From NCBI GenBank assembly GCA_036375895.1, contig DASVBJ010000397.1, positions 1-19,778 on the forward strand: a stretch of 19,778 bases of DNA. The letters are read 5' to 3'. The DNA comes from DASVBJ01 sp036375895 (GTDB lineage Bacteria; Actinomycetota; Actinomycetes; JACCUZ01). The notes under the pieces are model-generated. The model was given only the letters and a program-made list of their open reading frames with translations, was not told the DNA's origin and searched no databases. Positions 14,383 to 19,778 of the stretch are shown one piece after another (the first letter of the stretch is position 1; each line of letters opens with the position of its first letter). Both the position numbers and the translations under genes were made by a program.

Positions 14383-14389
14383 GGTGAGG

Positions 14390-14395
14390 AACCTA
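14390..14395 (-). promoter_or_regulatory. -10 element of pafBC (leaderless)
   Basis: Minus-strand TAGGTT ends 7 nt before ATG 14382. The -35 would fall inside the divergent promoter. Confidence 0.5.
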
Positions 14396-14421
14396 CAACG
14401 GCTGCTGGCCCGGCTCTGGGA

Positions 14422-14427
14422 TAGCGT
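14422..14427 (+). promoter_or_regulatory. -10 element of the DUF3866 gene (leaderless)
   Basis: TAGCGT ends 6 nt before GTG 14434. It lies 26 bp from the pafB -10 box on the other strand, so polymerase at one promoter may exclude the other. Confidence 0.5.
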
Positions 14428-14433
14428 CGGCGC

Positions 14434-15510
14434 GTGATCAGATGGCGCGCCGGCGAGGTCGAGTCGGTACGCCGGGAGTGGCCGGGCGCCATGGAGCTGG
14501 TGGTGCGCCTCGAGGAGCAGGACGAGGCGCCGGCGCTGTGCTTCCCGGCACTGGTCGGCCGTCCTCGCCCCGGTGACCGGGTGCTGCTCAACACCACGGC
14601 GTGGGCGATGGGGCTCGGCACGGGCGGCTACGCGCTGGTGGTCGCGCTCCCCGACCGGCTGCCCGCCGACCCGGCTCCCGGCCCGGGCCACCTGGTGAAG
14701 GCCCGCTACACGCCGCTACAGGCGACCGTGCTGGGGGTGGACGAGCAGGACTCGCCGCACCACGCGACCCTGCGCGACGCCGACTCGTTGGACGGGATGC
14801 CGGTCGTCGTGGCCGACCTGCACTCCGCCCTGCCCGCGGTGCTCGCCGGCCTGCGCGCGGCCCGGCCGGACGCCCGGGCCGCCTACGTGATGACCGACGG
14901 GGGCGCGCTGCCGATGTGGTTCTCCCGCGCGGTCGCGGGTCTGCGCGCGGCCGACTGGCTGACCGGGACGGTCACGACCGGGCAGGCGTTCGGCGGCGAC
15001 CTCGAGGCGGTCACGCTGCACACGGGCCTGCTCGCCGCCCGGCACGTGCTGGGTGCGGACGTCGCGGTGGTCGCACAGGGCCCTGGCAACCTCGGCACCG
15101 GCACCCCCTGGGGCTTCTCGGGCGTCGCCGCCGGGGAGGCGGTCAACGCCGTCGCGGCGCTGGACGGCCGTCCCGTGGCGTCGTTGCGGGTCTCCGACGC
15201 CGACCCCCGCGAGCGGCACCGCGGGGTCAGCCACCACAGCCTCACGGCCTACGGGCGGGTCGCGCTCGCGGCCGCGGACGTCGTGCTGGCGGACCTGCCG
15301 GGGCCCTTCGGCGATCAGGTGCGGGCGGTGGCGGCCTCGCTGCGCGGCCGGCACCGGCTGGTCACGGTCCCCCTCGACGGGCTCGACGAGGCCCTGGCGA
15401 CCTCGCCCGTGCCCCTGTCGACGATGGGTCGTTCGCTCGACGAGGACCGGGCCTACTTCCGCACCGCCGCGGCCGCCGGCCGGCACGCCGCCGGGCTGCT
15501 CCCGACCTGA
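14434..15510 (+). CDS. DUF3866-family protein of unknown function
   Basis: The 358-aa product is a full-length DUF3866 protein. Recognisable blocks are FPALVGRPRPGDRVLLNTTAWAMGLGTGG in the N-terminal beta-rich region, HLVKARYTPLQATVLGVDEQ, the central YVMTDGGALPMWFS, a glycine-rich QGPGNLGTGTPWGFSG (about 210-225), and RVSDADPRERHRGVSHHSLTAYGRV (about 250-275) with its paired His. No signal peptide or membrane helix is visible, so it is cytosolic. The function is not known. The conserved glycine loop and invariant D, R and H residues suggest an enzyme, which is inference. It is divergent from pafB across 51 bp, and appears leaderless from GTG 14434. The divergent placement next to pafBC may be functional. 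Confidence 0.9.
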   Translation: MIRWRAGEVESVRREWPGAMELVVRLEEQDEAPALCFPALVGRPRPGDRVLLNTTAWAMGLGTGGYALVVALPDRLPADPAPGPGHLVKARYTPLQATVLGVDEQDSPHHATLRDADSLDGMPVVVADLHSALPAVLAGLRAARPDARAAYVMTDGGALPMWFSRAVAGLRAADWLTGTVTTGQAFGGDLEAVTLHTGLLAARHVLGADVAVVAQGPGNLGTGTPWGFSGVAAGEAVNAVAALDGRPVASLRVSDADPRERHRGVSHHSLTAYGRVALAAADVVLADLPGPFGDQVRAVAASLRGRHRLVTVPLDGLDEALATSPVPLSTMGRSLDEDRAYFRTAAAAGRHAAGLLPT

Positions 15511-15532
15511 CCCGCCCGCCCCCTCCCCCACT

Positions 15533-15603
15533 GGCAGCGATCATGCACAAACCGTCGCGCCCGCCCTCCCCCACAAGGCAGCGATCATGCACAAACCGTC
15601 GCG
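15533..15603 (+). repeat. Two direct copies of a GCAGCGATCATGCAC repeat
   Basis: Identical 27-bp units lie at 15533-15559 and 15577-15603, 44 bp apart. Each begins GGCAGCGATCATGCACAAAC and ends CGTCGCG. Each is preceded by CCCTCCCCCAC, so the duplicated segment is longer than the core. They lie in the convergent gap between the DUF3866 gene and the small FKBP gene. Confidence 0.92.
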
Positions 15604-15653
15604 TGTCGCCCGACGCCGGGGCGGTTCCGCGACGGAACGTGCATGATCGCTGC
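15577..15653. terminator. Inverted third repeat copy forming a long hairpin
   Basis: The segment 15628-15653 is a third copy in reverse orientation, with GTT replacing AAA in the core. It can pair with the second direct copy (15577-15603) in a stem of about 26 bp with three mismatches, around a 24-nt loop. The inverted copy also has its own hairpin GTTCCG-CGA-CGGAAC (15624-15638). Both flanking genes converge here, so it likely ends both transcripts. Confidence 0.6.
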
Positions 15654-15675
15654 AAGAACAGGCAAGAAGGGGTGC

Positions 15676-16047
15676 TCAGCGGACGCCGAGCAGGTCCACC
15701 ATGAAGATGAGCGTCTCACCGGGGGCGATCACCGAGCCGGCGCCGCGGTCGCCGTACGCCAGGTCCGGCGGGATGACGAGCTGGCGCCGGCCACCCACCT
15801 TCATCCCGACGACCCCGCGGTCCCAGCCGGCGATCACGTTGCCGGCGCCGAGGGGGAAGGCGAACGGCTCCCCGCGGTTCCAGGAAGCGTCGAACTCCTC
15901 ACCTGTCGAGAAGGCGACGCCGACGTAGTGCACGACCGCAGTGCGCCCCGCCGTGGCCTCCTCGCCGTCGCCGACCGTGACGTCGGTGACCTGGAGCTCG
16001 CTCGGCGGCTCGCCGCCCGGGAAGTCGATCTCGGGCTTGTCGCTCAT
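15676..16047 (-). CDS. FKBP-type peptidyl-prolyl isomerase, cytosolic
   Basis: The 123-aa product is a single FKBP domain with no signal peptide. Pocket residues expected for activity are present in order: VHYVGVAFSTGEEFDASW with the FD aspartate, VIAGWDRGVVGMKVGGRR with the floor tryptophan, LVIPPDLAYGDRG with the tyrosine, and IFMVDLLGV with the late phenylalanine. It should catalyse proline cis-trans isomerisation and help folding in the cytoplasm. ATG 16047 shares one base with the upstream stop codon (TGATG), and GGAGAG precedes it, so it is translationally coupled to the FKBP lipoprotein. It lies downstream of pafA in the same direction. Confidence 0.95.
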   Translation of the reverse strand: MSDKPEIDFPGGEPPSELQVTDVTVGDGEEATAGRTAVVHYVGVAFSTGEEFDASWNRGEPFAFPLGAGNVIAGWDRGVVGMKVGGRRQLVIPPDLAYGDRGAGSVIAPGETLIFMVDLLGVR

Positions 16048-17024
16048 CAGCTCTCCTTCGCAGGGCCGTGCTGCGCGACGACGTCGATCGCCACCGCGAC
16101 GCTGTCCTTGGCGGGGTTGCCGCCCTGCTGTGCGGGGAGCTCGAGCAGCACGCGGCTGCCGACGGGCACGCCGACCAGCTGGTCGAACGGGCTGGTCTGA
16201 CCCTGGACACCGACCGGGAAGCCCTGTGGCACGCCGGTCTTCCACGTCGAGTCGAGCGCCTGACCGGACCAGCTGATCGCCTCGTACTCCACGACGACGA
16301 GCTTGTTCTTCTCGACCTTCTGCCCGTTGCCGGTGGCCACCACCGTGGCGCGGGTCGCCTTCGGCGGCGTCAGCCCCTTGGCCACCGTCACCTTGGGACG
16401 GCTGCCGAGCTGGCCTTCGACCTTCGGCAGCCCGGTCGGCAGGTCGCTGACCTGCTTCCCGTTGGGCTTGTCGGCGTCCTTGCCGTAGGACGCGATCACG
16501 TCGACCACGAAGACCAGCGAGTCGGTGCCCTTGATGCCGGCCTGGGGGTTGCCCTGCGCGCCGTAGCCGTCGGCGGGAGGGATCACCATGAGCACGCGGC
16601 TGCCCGCCTTCACGCCGACGAGGGTCTTGTCCCACCCCTTGATGACCTGGCCGACGCCGATCTGGAAGCCCGCAGGCTGCCCGCGGTCGTAGGAGTTGTC
16701 GAAGACCTTGCTCGTCCCGTACACCTGCCCGAGGTAGTCGGCCACCAGCAGGTCGCCCTTGGCGACCTTCGGCCCGTCTCCCTCCTTGAGGACGGCCGAC
16801 TGCACGGTGGCGCCGGGCTTCTTGTCCTTCTGCGCCTCGACCTTGGGCTTGTTGCCGTAGTCACCGGTGACCTTCGGCAGGCCCTTCTTCTCGGCCTGGT
16901 CGGTGGCGGAGTCGCCGCCGCAGCCGGCCAACAGGCCTGCCAGCAGGAGTGGGCACAACAGCATCGCGGCGAGACGTCGCACGAAAGAGAACCTCGCGGT
17001 CGGGGAAGGGGTCGCGTTCACCAT
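16047..17024 (-). CDS. FKBP-type isomerase lipoprotein with two tandem domains
   Basis: The 325-aa product has a lipoprotein signal (LLAGLLAGC, Cys35 the lipidation site), so it is anchored outside the membrane. Domain 1 (about 74-182) keeps the FKBP pocket: VFDNSYDRG, QVIKGWDKTLVGVKAG with Trp131, and PPADGYGAQG with Tyr154. Domain 2 (about 225-322) is recognisable but has lost the tryptophan (SPFDQLVGVPVG) and the tyrosine (LPAQQGGN), so it is likely inactive or substrate-binding. Each domain is preceded by a matching linker, GLPKV...PKV at 48-62 and 198-212, showing an internal duplication. The start at ATG 17024 has no clear ribosome binding site. It lies 39 nt after pafA and overlaps the cytosolic FKBP by one base. 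Confidence 0.94.
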   Translation of the reverse strand: MVNATPSPTARFSFVRRLAAMLLCPLLLAGLLAGCGGDSATDQAEKKGLPKVTGDYGNKPKVEAQKDKKPGATVQSAVLKEGDGPKVAKGDLLVADYLGQVYGTSKVFDNSYDRGQPAGFQIGVGQVIKGWDKTLVGVKAGSRVLMVIPPADGYGAQGNPQAGIKGTDSLVFVVDVIASYGKDADKPNGKQVSDLPTGLPKVEGQLGSRPKVTVAKGLTPPKATRATVVATGNGQKVEKNKLVVVEYEAISWSGQALDSTWKTGVPQGFPVGVQGQTSPFDQLVGVPVGSRVLLELPAQQGGNPAKDSVAVAIDVVAQHGPAKES

Positions 17025-17063
17025 AACCCGTCGTACGCCGGGATCGGTTGACCGGCCTTCGCC

Positions 17064-18422
17064 TCACATGCTGGCGATGAGCTTCTCCACCCGCTCGTCG
17101 ACGGACCGGAAGGGGTCCTTGCACAGGACGGTCCGTTGCGCCTGGTCGTTGAGCTTGAGGTGCACCCAGTCGACCGTGAAGTCCCTGCGCCGCTCCTGTG
17201 CGCGCCTGATGAAGTCGCCGCGCAGCCGGGCCCTGGTGGTCTGCGGCGGTATCGACTTGGCCTCGAAGATCGCCAGGTCGCTGCAGAGCCGCTCGACCGA
17301 GCCGCGGCGCTGCAGCAGGTAGTACAGCCCGCGGCCGCGGTGCACGTCGTGGTAGGCGAGGTCGAGCTGGGCGACGCGCGGCGAGGCGAGCGGCAGGTCA
17401 TGCTTGCTCCGGTACCGCTCGATCAGCTGGTACTTCGTCACCCAGTCGATGTCGCGGGCGATGAGGTCCAGGTTTCCCGTCTCCACGGCGCGCACGGAGC
17501 GCTCCCACAGCTCGAGCACCCGCTGCGTGGTCCGGTCGGCGCCGCGGCCGTCGACGAAGGACCTGGCCTTCGCGAGGTACTCGTGCTGGATCTCGAGCGC
17601 GCTCAGCTCGCGGCCGTTGGCGAGCCTGATCTTGCGGCGGCCGGTCATGTCATGGCTGACGTCCCTGATCGCCCTGATCGGGTTCTCCAGCGTCAGGTCC
17701 CGCATGACAGTGCCAGCCTCGACCATCCGCAGCACGAGGTCGGTCGCGCCGACCTTGAGCAGCATTGTCGTCTCGCTCATGTTCGAGTCGCCGACGATCA
17801 CGTGCAGCCGCCTGAACCGCTCGGCGTCGGCGTGCGGTTCGTCCCTGGTGTTGATGATCGGCCGGGACCTGGTGGTCGCCGACGACACGCCTTCCCAGAT
17901 GTGCTCGGCGCGCTGGCTCACGCAGTACACGGCGCCGCGCGGGGTCTGCAGCACCTTGCCCGCGCCGCAGATGATCTGCCTGGTGACGAGGAACGGGATC
18001 AGGATGTCGGCCAGCCTGCCGAACTCTCCGTGCCTGGCCACCAGGTAGTTCTCATGGCAGCCGTAGGAGTTGCCCGCCGAGTCCGTGTTGTTCTTGAACA
18101 AGTAGATGTCCCCGGCGATGCCCTCCTCGCGCAGCCGGCGGTCGGCGTCGACGAGCAGGCCCTCCAGGATCCGCTCCCCCGCCTTGTCGTGCGTCACCAG
18201 GTCGATCAGGCTGTCGCACTCCGGCGTGGCGTACTCGGGATGGCTGCCGACGTCCAGGTAGAGCCTGGCGCCGTTGCGCAGGAACACATTGCTGCTCCGG
18301 CCCCAGGACACCACGCGCCTGAACAGGTACCTCGCGACCTCGTCAGGAGAGAGCCTGCGCTGACCGCGGAACGTGCACGTGACGCCGTACTCGTTCTCGA
18401 GCCCGAATATTCGCCTGTCCAC
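17064..18422 (-). CDS. pafA: Pup-protein ligase PafA
   Basis: The 452-aa product attaches the C-terminal glutamate of Pup to lysines of target proteins, marking them for the proteasome. It has the glutamine-synthetase-like fold: RIFGLENEYGVTC with Glu9 for metal binding, LYLDVGSHPEYATPE with Asp57, the catalytic base, and LFKNNTDSAGNSYGCHENYL. Start GTG 18422 (VDRRIFG) gives the length and the Asp57 numbering of M. tuberculosis PafA (from memory); an in-frame GTG at 18437 would add five residues. The start lies 11 nt after the aldehyde dehydrogenase stop. Arg codon use is unusual: about 18 of 60 Arg are AGG, which is rare in the other genes I sampled. No prcA, prcB or pup is in the window. 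Confidence 0.97.
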   Translation of the reverse strand: MDRRIFGLENEYGVTCTFRGQRRLSPDEVARYLFRRVVSWGRSSNVFLRNGARLYLDVGSHPEYATPECDSLIDLVTHDKAGERILEGLLVDADRRLREEGIAGDIYLFKNNTDSAGNSYGCHENYLVARHGEFGRLADILIPFLVTRQIICGAGKVLQTPRGAVYCVSQRAEHIWEGVSSATTRSRPIINTRDEPHADAERFRRLHVIVGDSNMSETTMLLKVGATDLVLRMVEAGTVMRDLTLENPIRAIRDVSHDMTGRRKIRLANGRELSALEIQHEYLAKARSFVDGRGADRTTQRVLELWERSVRAVETGNLDLIARDIDWVTKYQLIERYRSKHDLPLASPRVAQLDLAYHDVHRGRGLYYLLQRRGSVERLCSDLAIFEAKSIPPQTTRARLRGDFIRRAQERRRDFTVDWVHLKLNDQAQRTVLCKDPFRSVDERVEKLIASM

Positions 18423-18433
18423 GGAGTGCCAGC

Positions 18434-19778
18434 TCACCAGTCCACGGCGATGTACTTGGTCTCGGTGAACTCCAGCAGGCCCTCGTGCCCGCCCTCACGG
18501 CCCAGGCCGGACTGCTTGACGCCGCCGAACGGCGCCGCTGGATCGCTGACGACGCCGCGGTTGATGCCGACCATGCCGGCCTCGAGCGCCTCGGCGACCT
18601 GGAGCCCCCGCCGCAGGTCGGCCGTGTAGAGGTAGGAGACGAGGCCGTACTCGGTGTTGTTGGCCATGGCGATCGCCTGGTCGGTGTCGGTGAACCTGAC
18701 GATCGGGGCGACAGGTCCGAAGATCTCCTCGCTCAGGATCCCCGCGGTCGGCGGTACGTCGTCGAGCACCGTGGGCACATAGAAGTACCCGCGCCTGTCA
18801 GGTGCCTTCCCGCCGGTGACGACCCGGCTGCCGTCGCTGGCGGCCTCTTCCACTAGCGTCGCGACCTTGGTCCTGGTGTCGGCGTTCACGAGCGGCCCGA
18901 GCTCGGTGCCTTCCTCCAGGCCAGGTCCGATGGTCAGGGCGCTCAGCCGGGCGGCGAACTTCCGCGAGAACTCACCGGCGACCGACTCGTGCACGTAGAA
19001 CCTGTTCGCCGCCGTGCAGGCTTCGCCACCGTTGCGCATCTTCGCGAGCATCGCGCCGTCCACGGCGGCGTCCACGTCGGCGTCGCCGAGGATCAGGAAC
19101 GGCGCGTTGCCGCCGAGCTCCATCGAGCAGTTCGTGACCGTGTCGGCTGCGGTGTGCAGCAGCGTCCGACCGACCTCGGTGGACCCGGTGAACGACAGCT
19201 TGCGCACCCGCGGGTCGGCCAGCATGGCTCCGACCACCGGGCCTGCGGTGCTCGTCGGCAGCACGTTCACCACGCCGTCTGGCACGCCGGCCTCGGTCAG
19301 GATGGCGGCCACTGCCAGCGCGGACAGCGGCGTCTCCTTGGCAGGCTTGAGCACGACCGTGCAGCCGGCCGCGAGCGCGGGACCGATCTTGCGGGTCGCC
19401 ATCGCCGCCGGGAAGTTCCACGGCGTGACCAGGACGGACACGCCGACAGGCTGATGCTGCACCAGGATCCGGTTCGCGCCGGACGGCGCCCTGGTCACCA
19501 TCCCGTCGATCCTGACGGCCTCCTCGGCGAACCACCGGAAGAACTCGGCCGCGTAGGCGATCTCGGCCCTGGCGTCCCTGAGCGCCTTGCCGTTCTCCAT
19601 CACCATGAGCTTCGCGAGCGAGTCGGCGTCGGCGATCATCAGCTCGTAGGCTCGCCGCAGGCACTCGCCGCGCACTCGCGGCGGGGTGGCGGCCCAGCCA
19701 GGCAGCGCCTGAGCCGCGGCTCCGACGGCCTCGAGCGCGTCTTCCGGCGTGGCGTTCGCGACCTCGGCGATCGCGTCC
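18434..19778 (-). CDS. gabD: NAD(P)-dependent aldehyde dehydrogenase, succinate-semialdehyde type; N-terminus beyond window
   Basis: About 448 residues are visible and the 5' end is cut by the window edge. The frame stays open upstream of an internal GTG at 19675, with DAIAEVANATPEDALEAVGA as typical ALDH N-terminal helix. Motifs are VTPWNFPAAMATRKIGPALA, the Rossmann KPAKETP and FTGSTEVGRTL, catalytic Glu in MELGGNAPF, and catalytic Cys in GGEACTAANRF. The end APFGGVKQSGLGREGGHEG resembles succinate-semialdehyde dehydrogenases (GabD), which oxidise the semialdehyde from GABA to succinate. Substrate is inferred, and the symbol is tentative. It is upstream of pafA in the same direction and shares its AGG-rich Arg codons. 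No GABA transaminase is visible. Confidence 0.9.
   Translation of the reverse strand, partial: DAIAEVANATPEDALEAVGAAAQALPGWAATPPRVRGECLRRAYELMIADADSLAKLMVMENGKALRDARAEIAYAAEFFRWFAEEAVRIDGMVTRAPSGANRILVQHQPVGVSVLVTPWNFPAAMATRKIGPALAAGCTVVLKPAKETPLSALAVAAILTEAGVPDGVVNVLPTSTAGPVVGAMLADPRVRKLSFTGSTEVGRTLLHTAADTVTNCSMELGGNAPFLILGDADVDAAVDGAMLAKMRNGGEACTAANRFYVHESVAGEFSRKFAARLSALTIGPGLEEGTELGPLVNADTRTKVATLVEEAASDGSRVVTGGKAPDRRGYFYVPTVLDDVPPTAGILSEEIFGPVAPIVRFTDTDQAIAMANNTEYGLVSYLYTADLRRGLQVAEALEAGMVGINRGVVSDPAAPFGGVKQSGLGREGGHEGLLEFTETKYIAVDW

Noticed and set aside
14383..14433. PafBC-dependent promoter of pafBC itself
   Set aside because: The TTGTC and RGTG elements expected upstream of TANNNT are not present at the right spacing.
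15533..15653. Insertion sequence or attachment site
   Set aside because: No transposase or integrase gene and no target-site duplication are visible; the units are short and intergenic.
18423..18437. Alternative pafA start at GTG 18437
   Set aside because: Starting at GTG 18422 gives the family length of 452 aa and places the catalytic Asp at position 57.
1..19778. tRNA or rRNA genes
   Set aside because: The intergenic stretches are short and none shows tRNA-like arms or an rRNA-like conserved core.

Overview
The window is high-GC actinobacterial chromosome. The ORFs are dense and GC-rich with long spurious antisense frames, GTG starts are common, and the backbone is the Pup-ligase/PafBC/Tat/HelY neighbourhood. 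The order pafA, pafB, pafC, tatA, tatC, helY, 5'-3' exonuclease, pepE matches, from memory, Mycobacterium tuberculosis Rv2097c back to Rv2089c. Here it carries extra genes: two FKBPs and a DUF3866 gene between pafA and pafB, a zinc-ribbon gene and a small membrane protein before tatA, a diacylglycerol/lipid kinase between tatC and helY, and a thermolysin-type protease after helY. A Nocardioides-like or related lineage is plausible, but the genus cannot be fixed from sequence alone.

Layout. 1-1296 (all minus): the 5' part of a secreted CAP-domain protein, an Lrp/AsnC regulator and a small secreted protein of unknown function. 1612-3879 (minus): pepE-type M24 peptidase followed by an acyl-CoA dehydrogenase, with a 6-nt gap. 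3985-4914 (plus): stand-alone 5'-3' exonuclease, divergent from pepE and convergent with the secreted M4 protease (5011-6597, minus). 6773-12384 (minus): helY, lipid kinase, tatC, tatA, a small membrane protein and a zinc-ribbon protein. 12455-14382 (minus): pafC and pafB with an ATGA overlap. 14434-15510 (plus): DUF3866 gene, divergent from pafB. 15511-15675: convergent gap with a repeat family. 15676-17024 (minus): cytosolic FKBP and an FKBP lipoprotein. 17064-19778 (minus): pafA and an aldehyde dehydrogenase running off the window.

How the genes relate. PafA attaches Pup to proteasome substrates. PafB and PafC are WYL regulators of the mycobacterial DNA-damage response. TatA and TatC export folded proteins. 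HelY is a Ski2-like helicase. The proteasome core and pup are not in the window: an aldehyde dehydrogenase lies directly upstream of pafA.

Notable signals. (1) Many genes have a TANNNT -10 hexamer placed 6-7 nt before the start codon, the geometry of leaderless transcription; in one case the stop codon of the lipid kinase forms half of the helY -10 box. (2) A repeat family containing GCAGCGATCATGCAC occurs twice directly and once inverted at the DUF3866/FKBP junction. (3) An inverted repeat with the core and spacing of the HspR-associated HAIR operator lies upstream of the zinc-ribbon gene. (4) Arginine codon use shifts abruptly to AGG at pafA and the aldehyde dehydrogenase. I found no convincing new defence or mobile system. 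The window is mainly conserved housekeeping DNA with several unexplained regulatory and repeat elements.
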